The notes beneath the pieces were generated by a model. That model did not search any database, was not told the DNA's origin, and saw only the letters and a program-made list of their open reading frames with translations. Source: WLMZ01 sp031410915 (lineage in GTDB: Bacteria > Actinomycetota > Acidimicrobiia > Acidimicrobiales > Ilumatobacteraceae). Taken from it: a stretch of DNA of 18,512 nucleotides. The number at the start of each line of letters is the position of its first letter. The first letter of the stretch is position 1. The stretch is taken from positions 1 to 18,512 of the forward strand of contig JANNZY010000193.1 of the NCBI GenBank assembly GCA_031410915.1, written 5' to 3'. Position numbers and translations under genes: made by a program. Below are positions 6,755 to 18,290 of the stretch, one piece after another.

Positions 6755-6799
6755 ACGCAAAGAACCTCAACTCGGCCGAAAGATTCCTACTCTTTGCGT
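6755..6799. repeat. 9-bp inverted repeat upstream of the 64-residue gene
   Basis: ACGCAAAGA (6755-6763) and TCTTTGCGT (6791-6799) are exact reverse complements separated by 27 bp. The distance between centres is 36 bp, so two DNA-bound proteins would sit on similar helix faces. Alternatively it is a single large stem in the leader RNA. It overlaps the promoter candidate at 6784-6811. Confidence 0.6.
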
Positions 6800-6811
6800 G
6801 ATGTCCGTCAC
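6784..6811 (-). promoter_or_regulatory. Weak promoter candidate for the 64-residue gene
   Basis: On the minus strand GTGACG (-35-like, 6811-6806) is followed after 16 nt by TAGGAA (-10-like, 6789-6784). It lies just over 100 bp upstream of the start codon and would give a leader containing both hairpins. The match to consensus is modest, and other placements are possible. Confidence 0.25.
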
Positions 6812-6881
6812 AGGGGGTGGACTCACTAGAGAGTTGATTGCCGTTCGGTTTCGTTGGTGCTCACCGTGCCCAGCAGAGATA

Positions 6882-6922
6882 TCGGTCAAACGTGGACCAA
6901 ACTTGACAGAGAGCTTGACCGA
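6882..6922. repeat. 8-bp inverted repeat downstream of the enoyl-CoA hydratase gene
   Basis: TCGGTCAA (6882-6889) and TTGACCGA (6915-6922) are exact reverse complements 25 bp apart. They lie just past the hydratase stop (6951), so a terminator is possible, but the loop is long and no U-tract follows. Its right arm is part of the 12-bp tandem repeat. Confidence 0.5.
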
Positions 6923-6937
6923 ATCTTTGACGAACCT
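6902..6937. repeat. Three tandem 12-bp units containing TTGAC
   Basis: The units CTTGACAGAGAG, CTTGACCGAATC and TTTGACGAACCT follow one another, so TTGAC recurs at 6903, 6915 and 6927 with exact 12-bp spacing. The region is intergenic and less GC-rich than its surroundings. It may be a cluster of protein-binding sites or a remnant repeat. Confidence 0.55.
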
Positions 6938-6950
6938 TTGCAGAGCGGAG

Positions 6951-7808
6951 TCAGGCGAATTCGGGGTCGCTCCAGTTCGGGAAGATCGCCGGCAATCCGT
7001 CGCTGACCTTGTCCGGATACACCGCAGGGCGCTTCTCCAAGAAACTGACCACGCCCTCGCGCGAGTCCGCACTGCGACCACGCTCTTGGATGCCACGCGA
7101 ATCAACACGGTGGGCCTCCATTGGGTGTGAGGCACCGAGCATGCGCCACATCATCTGACGCGACAGCGCGACGGACACCGGCGCGGTGTTCTCGGCGATC
7201 TCGGTCGCGATCGCCCGCGCCGTGGCGAGCAGCTCGTCGCCGGGATGGATGCTGCGCAGCAGGCCGCCATCGAGCGCTTCCTGGGCTGCGAACACGCGAC
7301 CGGTGTAGACCCATTCGGCGGCCTGGCTGATGCCGACGAGGCGGGGCAGGAACCACGACGACGCGGCCTCGGGCACGATGCCGCGCTTGGCGAACACGAA
7401 TCCGAACTTCGCCGTGTCGGCGGCGATGCGAATGTCCATCGGCAACGTCATCGTCACGCCGACGCCGACGGCGGGCCCGTTGAACGCGGCGATCACCGGC
7501 TTGAGGCTCTCGAAGGCCCGCAGCGACACCAGGCCCCCACCGTCGCGGGGCACGCCGACGTCGGTCTGCACGTCGCTGCCGCCGCGTGAAAATGTCGCTC
7601 CGCCGCCACTCAGATCGGCCCCGGCGCAGAACCCGCGCCCGGCCCCGGTGACGATGACCGCGCGCACGTCGTCATCGGCGTCGCTGTGGTCGAAGGCGTC
7701 GATGATCTCGTGCATCATCGTGTTCGTGAACGCATTCAGCTGCGCTGGACGGTTGAGCGTGATCGTCGCGATCGAATCGGCGACGTCGTAGAGGATCTCT
7801 GAGTACAT
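6951..7808 (-). CDS. Enoyl-CoA hydratase/isomerase family protein
   Basis: A 285-residue crotonase-fold protein. The start is ATG at 7808 (MYSEILYDVADSIATITLNR). The longer frame upstream is composition noise and runs into ftsX. The oxyanion-hole segments are GFCAGADL (59-66) and FNGPAVGVGVTM (109-120). Both glutamates used by crotonase hydratases seem to be missing: the first position falls in GVGVTMT and the second in FGFVFAKRG. Instead Glu147 in GIVPEAASSWFLPRLVG (143-159) occupies the place used by delta3,delta2-enoyl-CoA isomerases of the ECI2/PECI type. An isomerase handling unsaturated acyl-CoAs is therefore as likely as a hydratase. No Shine-Dalgarno precedes the ATG, and a promoter 6 nt upstream points to leaderless mRNA. 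Unlike the ftsEX cluster upstream, it appears to be a separate unit. Confidence 0.9.
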   Translation of the reverse strand: MYSEILYDVADSIATITLNRPAQLNAFTNTMMHEIIDAFDHSDADDDVRAVIVTGAGRGFCAGADLSGGGATFSRGGSDVQTDVGVPRDGGGLVSLRAFESLKPVIAAFNGPAVGVGVTMTLPMDIRIAADTAKFGFVFAKRGIVPEAASSWFLPRLVGISQAAEWVYTGRVFAAQEALDGGLLRSIHPGDELLATARAIATEIAENTAPVSVALSRQMMWRMLGASHPMEAHRVDSRGIQERGRSADSREGVVSFLEKRPAVYPDKVSDGLPAIFPNWSDPEFA

Positions 7809-7814
7809 ACAACG

Positions 7815-7842
7815 ACCGTAGCGATCGAGTGAGCGTGCACAA
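7815..7842 (-). promoter_or_regulatory. Probable leaderless promoter of the enoyl-CoA hydratase/isomerase
   Basis: TTGTGC (-35-like, 7842-7837), a 16-nt spacer, then TACGGT (-10, TAnnnT, 7820-7815), and exactly 6 nt to the ATG at 7808. Transcription would begin at or next to the A of ATG, as in many actinobacterial leaderless transcripts. The lack of any Shine-Dalgarno supports this. Confidence 0.5.
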
Positions 7843-7888
7843 GTAGCAAGCGGCCCTCTGTCGCAGCCGGCGTGCGAGACAACCAGGA

Positions 7889-8803
7889 CTAGACGTCGAG
7901 GAAGCGTGACGCAGCGACACCTGAGGCGATGGCGCCGGCCACCATGCCGAACGCGACCATGCCGACCAGCACCCAGTGGAGGTAGCTGTCGGTGACCACG
8001 AGCGCGACGAAGCCGTTGTCCACTGCGCCGCCCTTCAACTTGACGACACCGTTGTTCCAAAGCCGGTTGAAGAACAGCAAGAAGCCGCACGACATCAGCG
8101 CGCCGACGAGACCCTGGATGAGTCCCTCGAGCATGAACGGAATTCGGATGAACCAGTTGGTCGCGCCGACCAGCTTCATCACCTCGATCTCGCGCCGTCG
8201 TGCGAACATCGCCGTTCGGATCGAGGTCCAGATGAGGATCAGCGCCCCGATCACGAGCAATAACGCAAGCCCGACCGTCACGGTCTGCACGAAGTCCTTG
8301 AGCTTGCTGATCTGTTCGACCTGGTCGCGTGCGAGCACGATCTGCTGCACGCCGGGCAAGGCCCGGAACGAGTCGCTGAGCTGTACCAGCGCCTCGGTTC
8401 GGTTCGGCATCGGCACGACCTTGAATTCGGTCGGCAGGTTCTTCTCGTTGAGCAACGCGAAGGTTCCAGGGTCACCGATGAGGAGTCGCTTGGCTTCGGC
8501 GAGCGACTCCTCGAACGGCAGGTACTCGAGCTTGGACTCGTCGACCACGGCCGGGTTCTGCAACAAGACGCTGCGGATGTAGTCGATCTGCTCGGGCGTG
8601 GAGGTCGGCTTGACGTACACGATCATCTGCACGCCACCAGACCACTTCGACAACAGGTTGTCGAAGCCCTCGCGCACCATGAACGTGCCACCGACCAGGA
8701 ACAGCGACACCGCCGAGGTCAAGATCGCGGCCACGGTCAGGGTGACGTTGCGGCGCAGGCTTGCGCCCGTCTCGCGGAAGATGTATCCGATTCTGGACAG
8801 CAT
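7889..8803 (-). CDS. ftsX: Cell division protein FtsX
   Basis: A 304-residue membrane subunit of the FtsEX complex. FtsEX spans the membrane at the division site and relays ATP-driven signals to cell-wall hydrolases. The four-segment topology is visible: TM1 about 21-41, a large extracellular domain (about 45-170), TM2 173-193, TM3 222-246 and TM4 276-297. The cytoplasmic stretch RTAMFARRREIEVMKLVGAT (196-215) between TM2 and TM3 is the conserved coupling region. The ATG at 8803 directly follows the TAA of ftsE with no spacing, so translation is surely coupled. In many actinomycetes smpB comes next. Here an enoyl-CoA hydratase/isomerase lies there instead, behind its own promoter. Confidence 0.97.
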   Translation of the reverse strand: MLSRIGYIFRETGASLRRNVTLTVAAILTSAVSLFLVGGTFMVREGFDNLLSKWSGGVQMIVYVKPTSTPEQIDYIRSVLLQNPAVVDESKLEYLPFEESLAEAKRLLIGDPGTFALLNEKNLPTEFKVVPMPNRTEALVQLSDSFRALPGVQQIVLARDQVEQISKLKDFVQTVTVGLALLLVIGALILIWTSIRTAMFARRREIEVMKLVGATNWFIRIPFMLEGLIQGLVGALMSCGFLLFFNRLWNNGVVKLKGGAVDNGFVALVVTDSYLHWVLVGMVAFGMVAGAIASGVAASRFLDV

Positions 8804-9481
8804 TTACTCGTAGACCCCTCGGGCTTGGTCGCGCACGATGATGCCGCGATCCATCTGGATCACGCGCTTGCGCATCATGTTCACGATTCGTTGGTCGTGG
8901 GTGGCCATGACCACCGTCGTGCCCGTCTTGTTGATCCGGTCGAGAAGACGCATGATGCCCTCGCCCGTGCCGGGATCGAGGTTGCCCGTCGGCTCGTCGG
9001 CGAGCAGGATCAGCGGCCGGTTGACGAACGCGCGAGCGATCGACACACGCTGCTGCTCGCCGCCGGACAGCTGGTGTGGGAAGCGGTCCTGCTTGCCGGT
9101 CAGGCCGACCAGGTCCAGCACGGCCGGCACCTGCTGGCGGATGACGTGCTTGGGCCGCCCGATGACCTCCAGCGCGAACGCGACGTTCTCGTGGACGGTC
9201 TTGTTGAGCAGCAGCTTGTAGTCCTGGAAGATGTTGCCGATGTTGCGGCGTAGGTGCGGCACCTTGCCGTCGGGCATCTCGTTGATGTTGCGACCTGCCA
9301 CCCAGACCGCGCCCTTCTCCGGGCGTTCCTGGCGGTTCATCATCCGCAGCAGCGTGGACTTGCCCGAGCCGGACGGGCCGACGAGGAAGACGAACTCGCC
9401 CTTGGCGACCTCGAAGGTCGCGTCACGCAGGGCGGTGACTTCAGAGTTGTAGATCTTGGTGACGTTCTCGAGGCGGATCAC
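8804..9481 (-). CDS. ftsE: Cell division ATP-binding protein FtsE
   Basis: A 225-residue ABC-type ATPase, the cytoplasmic partner of FtsX. The start is GTG at 9481 (VIRLENVTKIYNSEV), with GGAG 5 nt upstream. The longer open frame adds an unlikely Ala/Arg-rich leader and is rejected. Walker A is GPSGSGKS (35-42), the Q-loop is IFQDYKLL (84-91), the signature is LSGGEQQRV (138-146), and Walker B is LILLADEP (157-164) followed by TGNLD. The switch histidine appears in VVMATHDQRIV. It follows prfB after 89 bp and abuts ftsX, giving the prfB-ftsE-ftsX order common in Actinomycetota. Confidence 0.97.
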   Translation of the reverse strand: MIRLENVTKIYNSEVTALRDATFEVAKGEFVFLVGPSGSGKSTLLRMMNRQERPEKGAVWVAGRNINEMPDGKVPHLRRNIGNIFQDYKLLLNKTVHENVAFALEVIGRPKHVIRQQVPAVLDLVGLTGKQDRFPHQLSGGEQQRVSIARAFVNRPLILLADEPTGNLDPGTGEGIMRLLDRINKTGTTVVMATHDQRIVNMMRKRVIQMDRGIIVRDQARGVYE

Positions 9482-9570
9482 TCGTGCTCCTCGGCGCTTG
9501 GCTCGACGTGCGGCGGCTGTCCGTGAACCGCAAGCATCACAAGCTACCAGCGGTCCCGCGCCGGATCGGG

Positions 9571-10680
9571 TCACGTCGCAGGTGACGCTTCTCTCCTGCG
9601 GTGGCGGAGGAAACCCTCCATGAACTCGTCGAGATCGCCGTCGAGCACGGCGGCGACGTTGCCGGATTCGACCTCGGTGCGCAGATCCTTGACCATCTGG
9701 TAGGGCTGCAGGACGTAGCTGCGGATCTGGCTGCCCCAGCCGACCTGGGCCTGGCGACCGGCGATGCGATCCATCTCGGCCTGGCGCTCTTCCAAGACGC
9801 GGGCCGCGATCATCGTGCGGATGCGGCTCATTGCCTTCTCACGGTTCTGGAGCTGGCTGCGCTCTTCTTGCGAACTGGCCACGAGTCCGGTCGGCTCGTG
9901 GATGAGGCGCACCGCCGACGACGTCTTGTTGATGTGCTGGCCGCCCGCGCCGCTGGCGCGAAAGACCTCCATCCGGATGTCGCTCTCGTTGACCTCGACA
10001 TCGGGGTCTTCGAGCACCGGCCAGACCTGGACGGCGGCGAAGCTCGTCTGGCGGCGGCCCTGGTTGTCGAACGGGCTGATGCGCACCAGACGATGAGTGC
10101 CGCGCTCGCTGGTCATCAGCCCGTACGCGTACCGGCCGGTCAGCGTGAACTCGGCGGACAAGATGCCGGCCTCGGTACCCTCCGATACTCCGTCGACCTC
10201 GAAGCCGAAGCCACGACGTTCGGCCCACCGGCCGTACATCCGCAGCAGCATCTCGCTCCAATCCTGGGCGTCGACACCACCGTCTTTGGCGTTGATCTGC
10301 ACGATGCAGTCCAGCTCGTCGTGCTCACCGGTGAACAGGCTGCGCAACTCCAGCTGCGACAGCGTGGCTGCGGTCGTGTCGATCGCCGCGACGAGATCGG
10401 GCTCTTGCGACTCGTCGTCGACCTCACGCGCCATCTCGTGCAGCAGCTCGGCGTCTTCGATGTCACCGGCCAGCTTGTCGAAGGTGTCGATGTCGCCTTT
10501 GATGTTGGAGTACTCGGCGTTGACCTTCTTGGCCAGCTCCTGGTCGTCCCACAGGTCCGGGCGCGACACTTCCAGCTCGAGCTCGGACAGCCGGGCTCGG
10601 TTCTCGGTGATCTTCAGGTACATCGCCGCGTCGTCGAGGCGGCGACGGAGATCTTTGAGGTCGTCGGTGAAGTCGCGCAT
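9571..10680 (-). CDS. prfB: Peptide chain release factor 2
   Basis: RF2 recognises UGA and UAA stop codons and triggers peptide release in the ribosome. With the ATG at 10680 (MRDFTDDLKDLRRRLDD) it has 369 residues, the usual RF2 size. A TTG at 10707 would add nine Arg/Pro-rich residues and is less likely. The anticodon-like SPF motif (202-204, RISPFDNQGRRQTS) identifies RF2 rather than RF1. The catalytic GGQ loop is at 246-248 (ASGAGGQHINKTSS). The frame is continuous: the autoregulatory UGA frameshift site of E. coli-type prfB is absent. The gene follows secA after 27 nt and probably shares its transcript. No strong Shine-Dalgarno is visible before the ATG. Confidence 0.96.
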   Translation of the reverse strand: MRDFTDDLKDLRRRLDDAAMYLKITENRARLSELELEVSRPDLWDDQELAKKVNAEYSNIKGDIDTFDKLAGDIEDAELLHEMAREVDDESQEPDLVAAIDTTAATLSQLELRSLFTGEHDELDCIVQINAKDGGVDAQDWSEMLLRMYGRWAERRGFGFEVDGVSEGTEAGILSAEFTLTGRYAYGLMTSERGTHRLVRISPFDNQGRRQTSFAAVQVWPVLEDPDVEVNESDIRMEVFRASGAGGQHINKTSSAVRLIHEPTGLVASSQEERSQLQNREKAMSRIRTMIAARVLEERQAEMDRIAGRQAQVGWGSQIRSYVLQPYQMVKDLRTEVESGNVAAVLDGDLDEFMEGFLRHRRREASPAT

Positions 10681-10707
10681 GGTCGGTGGCTGCCGGGCTC
10701 GTCGCAA

Positions 10708-13502
<2,795 letters not shown>

Positions 13503-13506
<4 letters not shown>

Positions 13507-14201
13507 GCGATTGGCAAGCCTATCGGCGCAGCCAAAGGACGGTTCGGCAGGGGCACCAGGCTGAGCGCGCGGGCCGCGCGGATGCTGTTCGCGGACGGTT
13601 CCGCTGAGCGCCTGGCCGGTCTGGCCTGCACCGAGTCAGGCGTGGCTGCGACCGCGGCGAGCACAACCGAGCGCGCGCCGGCGGCCAGGAGCGCGACCCG
13701 TGCCGCATGCAGCGTAGAACCGGTGGTGACGACGTCGTCGACGACGAGCACCCGCGGTGGGTGGCGCACCGGACGGGCAGCGAACGAGGGACCGTGCAGG
13801 CGCTCGGCCCGGCTGCGTCCGGTCTGGGCGCTTCCGTGGCGGCGGAACAGCATCCGCCGGCACGGCTTACGCCAGCGCGCTGCGAGCGCCCGCGCCAGCA
13901 GCTCGGCTTGGTCGTAGCCACGACGACGAGTGCGCCGACGGCTGGTTGGTGCCCACGTGACGACATCGATCTGGGTCGGGTCCAGCCGCCGGCTGAGCTG
14001 TTCGGCGAGGTGCTCGGCCAGACGCCGGCGATTGCGGTACTTGAGGCCGACCACGAGCTGCTTGGTGAGCCCGACGAACTCGGTGGCCGCGACGACACCC
14101 GACGTGGTGACGACCGGGGGCGAGGTGACCAGCGCGAAGCGACAGCGGCGGCACAGATCCACGCCCGGCTCGTCGCAGCCGGCGCAACGGTTGTTCAACA
14201 T
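13503..14201 (-). CDS. ComF family phosphoribosyltransferase-like protein
   Basis: A 232-residue protein with the ComF architecture. An N-terminal zinc-finger-like cysteine set comes first (Cys6, Cys9, Cys17, Cys20). Then follow the family blocks LKYRNRRRLAEHLAE (53-67) and RRRGYDQAELLARALA (92-107), and a type I phosphoribosyltransferase PRPP loop VLVVDDVVTTGST (151-163). ComF proteins are tied to DNA uptake in competent bacteria, but most actinobacterial members have no proven role. About 40 residues after the PRT core (191-232) are Ala/Pro/Arg-rich and look like an added tail. The stop overlaps the secA start by 4 bp. No Shine-Dalgarno precedes the ATG at 14201. TACACC 6 nt upstream is a poor -10-like match, so a leaderless start is possible but unproven. 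Confidence 0.9.
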
Positions 14202-14305
14202 GGCAGAGGTGTACCAAAGGGGCGCGCGACAGTTGCCGGGCGGCGGCGATCAGGGTGGACGGACCACCAGGTTCGGCCGCGACCGCGCCGCTAGCGTCGT
14301 GGCCC

Positions 14306-14975
14306 ATGGCCATCGCCACGCTCCCGGTACGCACCCGCCCGTACACGCCGCGCTCCACCACCACCGACTGGACCAACCGACTCGCCCGCTGCATCGGTGG
14401 CCTGGCGCTGTTCGGCATCGGGATCGCGCTGATCCTGCAGGCCGAGCTCGGCGCGGCACCGTGGGACATGCTGCACCAAGGCATCGGCGAGAAGCTCGAC
14501 ATCCCCACCGGCGTCGTCATCGAAGCGGTCGGGTTCTTGCTGCTGCTGCTCTGGATCCCGCTGCGCCAGCGACCCGGTGTGGGCACCATCCTCAACGCCG
14601 TCGAGATCGGGTTGATGGTCGACCTCGTCGGGCCGCACCTGCCCAACACGGATCGCCTCGTCCCACGCCTCGGCTACCTCGCGGTCGGCGTCGTGATCGT
14701 CGCGATCGGGTCCGGCTTCTACATCGGCGCGGGGCTCGGCACCGGTCCCCGCGACGGCATCATGGTCGGGCTCAGCCGTCGCGGGCTCAGCGTGCGCCTG
14801 GCGCGCACACTCATCGAGTTCAGCGTCGGCATCGGCGGCATCCTGCTCGGACGTCGACCCGGCATCGGCACGCTGATCTTCATGATCGGCATCGGGCCGC
14901 TCGTGCAGCTCTTCCTGCCGCTGATGTCGCTCCCGCCGCGTCGCACCCGGCGACGCAGCGAGAGCGTGGATCAGC

Positions 14976-15001
<26 letters not shown>
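14306..15001 (+). CDS. YczE/YyaS/YitT-family integral membrane protein
   Basis: 231 residues from the ATG at 14306. An upstream in-frame GTG at 14255 would add 17 poorly structured residues. The protein is largely membrane-embedded and shows an internal duplication. GIALILQAELGAAPWDMLHQGI (38-60) matches GSGFYIGAGLGTGPRDGIMVGL (135-156), and each half then has a hydrophobic helix ending in an RPG-[IV]-GT block (89-94 and 184-189). That two-fold pattern is typical of YczE-like proteins, whose transport or other role is not established. The C-terminus is Arg/Ser-rich and cytosolic by the positive-inside rule. TAGCGT 8 nt upstream of the ATG could be a -10 for a near-leaderless mRNA. Its last 26 bp overlap the convergent ahcY. 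Confidence 0.85.
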
Positions 15002-16442
<1,441 letters not shown>

Positions 16443-16515
16443 TGTGTGCTCCTGGAAACGGGGATGATGGTCTCGGGCAGGGGCCAACTGGCGCCGGTTC
16501 GATCAGCCCGTTCGG

Positions 16516-16538
16516 CTCGTCACTCTACCGAGAACGAG
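16516..16538 (-). promoter_or_regulatory. Hairpin and promoter-like -10 upstream of ahcY
   Basis: The 147-bp gap 16443-16589 holds a hairpin with 5-bp (CTCGT/ACGAG) and 3-bp (CTC/GAG) stems, an asymmetric internal loop and a TACC loop. On the minus strand the same stretch contains TAGAGT (16527-16522), a TAnnnT -10, with a TTGCAG 14 nt further upstream (16547-16542), a short spacer. It could be the ahcY promoter or the terminator of the upstream surface-protein gene. The evidence does not separate them. Confidence 0.3.
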
Positions 16539-16589
16539 TCGCTGCAAGGACACCAACGTGATCGCGTCGGGAGGCGGCGTGCGAAACAA

Positions 16590-17987
16590 TCAGGAATCGT
16601 TGTCCAAGACGACCGCGGAGATGTCGAGGAGGTAGTGGATGCTGCCGGCGTGGTTGTACGCGGTGATGCTGTCGTCCGCGCTGAGCTTGACGACCACCAT
16701 GTTCGGGACGTTCGCGCCCTCGATGACGTTGATGTTGCTGGACAGCGGGCGCGACGCGGCGTCGGTCGGGTACAGCGTCATGAAGGTCTGCACGGGCACG
16801 GTGCTGACCGCACGGCGCAGGTCGGTGCCGGTGAGGTTGCCGATCAGTGCGACCTGGTTGCCGACCGGTTGGCCGTTCAGCGTGACGGAGTTGACGAAGT
16901 CCTTGAAGCTCCACGGCTCCGACGTCGTCGGCCCGAGCGCGACGTTGCCGAAGGTGGCCTCGCGTGTGTCGAACGCCCGGAACGGCGAGGTCAGCGGGAT
17001 GACGCGACCGAGACGGCTGGCGGGATCGGCACCCGTGCGCATGTACCCGACGACGTCGACCGCGATGTGGGTGGCACCGTTGTTGTTGTAGATGCGGATG
17101 TTGCCGTCTGCGTTGGTGACCGGGACGATGACGAGGTTGGCCTTGATCTGGTTCGGCGCGAGGTTGAGGTTGGATGTCGTCACGGCACCGGATGGAGCCT
17201 CGGGCAAGACGCTGACGAACGTGTTGGTGCTGCCCGGGTTGTCGTTGATGCCCGTCACGTTGAGCACCACACCGACGATGTCCGAACTGTTCGGCACGAT
17301 GTCGGTGACCGCAGGATTCTGTGCGTCGGCTCCACGGATCGGGATGTTGATCAGTTGCTTGAGACCGAGCGGCTGCGCGGACGAGTTCCACGACGGCTCG
17401 CGCGAGTCGTAGATGCGGCCCGGGCTGACCGGCACCATCCGGGCCCCCGCTGTTGTGTAGCTGCTCGTGGAGAACCAACCGAACACGTCGACGATGACAT
17501 CGGCCGTTCCGTTGGTCGGCGTGACGATCTTGTAGGTCAGCTTGCCGCCGTTGCCGACGGTGAGGATGGACAGGTTCGGCACGGTCTGGCCGGCCACGAA
17601 GTTGAGGACGCTGGACGTACCGGCGTCGGCACCGGTCGGGTACACCTGCAGGTAGCCCTCGCGCGTCGGCGAGATGACGGTGATGCTGACGGCGACGGCC
17701 AAGACGTTGGCGGCCTGCGCAGGGACACCGCCCTGGCCGAGCACGGTGATGTCCGTGGGTACGCCGGTGGCGCTGGTCTGGGTGGGACCGGGAGTGCCGG
17801 CGGGGATGCCGGGTGCGCGCGTGTCGTAGATGCGAGTCGGCGTGAGCGGGTGATACTCGCCACCTGCGCCGAGCGGCGCAGCGCTGGCGGCCGGCACGTT
17901 GCCGATCGATGACCCGACCGAGATGCCCACGACGGACGCGATCAACGCGCCCACGATCAACATAGCTCTCCGGCGACGATCCTGCAT
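16590..17987 (-). CDS. Secreted three-repeat surface protein, function unknown
   Basis: 465 residues from the ATG at 17987, with AAGGAGT 7 nt upstream. The longer frame is Arg-rich noise over the next gene. A signal peptide (1-36, basic MQDRRRRAM then a hydrophobic core, likely cleaved after ASA) shows export. Three diverged repeats of roughly 130 residues follow, about 46-172, 186-316 and 330-460. Each has an R-x-[YF]-D-[TS]-R start (TRIYDTRAPG; GRIYDSREPS; FRAFDTREAT), a central strand ending in Y/LP (YLQVYPTG; FVSVLPEA; FMTLYPTD), and SSxLN..AGQTVPN-like and xxYNxxG...VDVxGY-like ends. No sortase motif, second membrane anchor or catalytic motif is seen. I have seen this repeat style in secreted Acidimicrobiia proteins without assigned function. 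A beta-rich adhesive or structural surface role is inference. Confidence 0.85.
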   Translation of the reverse strand: MQDRRRRAMLIVGALIASVVGISVGSSIGNVPAASAAPLGAGGEYHPLTPTRIYDTRAPGIPAGTPGPTQTSATGVPTDITVLGQGGVPAQAANVLAVAVSITVISPTREGYLQVYPTGADAGTSSVLNFVAGQTVPNLSILTVGNGGKLTYKIVTPTNGTADVIVDVFGWFSTSSYTTAGARMVPVSPGRIYDSREPSWNSSAQPLGLKQLINIPIRGADAQNPAVTDIVPNSSDIVGVVLNVTGINDNPGSTNTFVSVLPEAPSGAVTTSNLNLAPNQIKANLVIVPVTNADGNIRIYNNNGATHIAVDVVGYMRTGADPASRLGRVIPLTSPFRAFDTREATFGNVALGPTTSEPWSFKDFVNSVTLNGQPVGNQVALIGNLTGTDLRRAVSTVPVQTFMTLYPTDAASRPLSSNINVIEGANVPNMVVVKLSADDSITAYNHAGSIHYLLDISAVVLDNDS

Positions 17988-18019
17988 CCGTCCGACTCCT
18001 TGCTCAACCGCCCGGGGGC

Positions 18020-18025
18020 AGCATA
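18020..18025 (-). promoter_or_regulatory. -10 element candidate for the surface-protein gene
   Basis: TATGCT on the minus strand (18025-18020) fits the TAnnnT -10 consensus. It would start transcription about 25 nt before the ATG at 17987, leaving room for the AAGGAGT ribosome-binding site. No convincing -35 is seen. Confidence 0.4.
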
Positions 18026-18049
18026 ACCGCCGGGTCTGGCGCCGCGACC

Positions 18050-18289
18050 TCACCCGGCGTCGAACGTCGGGGGGATCGAGTGATCGGCGATCACGGTCAT
18101 GACTCGCTCGTGCTCGGCGTCGTCGAGCGTGTCGGCTTCTTCCACGAGCATGACCGGGATGTCGTCGCGAACTGCGTACGCGAGGCGCAGGCGCGGGTTG
18201 TACAGCGTGTTCTCCGCGGCGATGTAGTGGAGCGGACCCTTGTCCTTCGGGCACGCCAAGATGTCGAGCAGTCGTTGGTCGAGGGCCAT
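18050..18289 (-). CDS. Trm112/UPF0434 family small protein
   Basis: 79 residues from the ATG at 18289. The pattern LLDILACPKDKGPLHY (7-22), then LYNPRLRLAYAVRDDIPVML (29-48), matches the YcaR/UPF0434 branch of the Trm112 family. Eukaryotic and archaeal Trm112 proteins stabilise methyltransferases, and a similar partner role has been suggested for bacterial members. Only the first Cys-Pro of the zinc-ribbon-like motif is kept (CPKD rather than CPxC), so zinc binding is doubtful. Acidic residues dominate the C-terminal third. It begins 1 nt after the stop of the upstream sugar-phosphate mutase gene, a tight operon pairing that is also seen in other actinomycetes. Confidence 0.9.
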   Translation of the reverse strand: MALDQRLLDILACPKDKGPLHYIAAENTLYNPRLRLAYAVRDDIPVMLVEEADTLDDAEHERVMTVIADHSIPPTFDAG

Positions 18290-18290
18290 G

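Noticed and set aside
6680..6950. A small CRISPR-like or mobile-element remnant in the repeat-rich gap
   Set aside because: The repeats are too short (8-12 bp), there are no regular spacers, no target-site duplication and no transposase fragment.
6798..7130. A 110-codon plus-strand frame whose product contains an LTESLTES repeat
   Set aside because: The repeat is just the translation of the 12-bp DNA repeat. The rest is antisense to the conserved end of the enoyl-CoA hydratase/isomerase, and no ribosome-binding site precedes it.
9571..10680. A programmed +1 frameshift in prfB, as in E. coli
   Set aside because: The RF2 frame is open from start to stop with no in-frame UGA near codon 25, so no frameshift is needed.
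16443..16589. A possible SAH riboswitch upstream of ahcY
   Set aside because: The gene makes it plausible, but I could not find the conserved GC-rich core of the known SAH riboswitch. Only a short imperfect hairpin and a promoter-like -10 are present.
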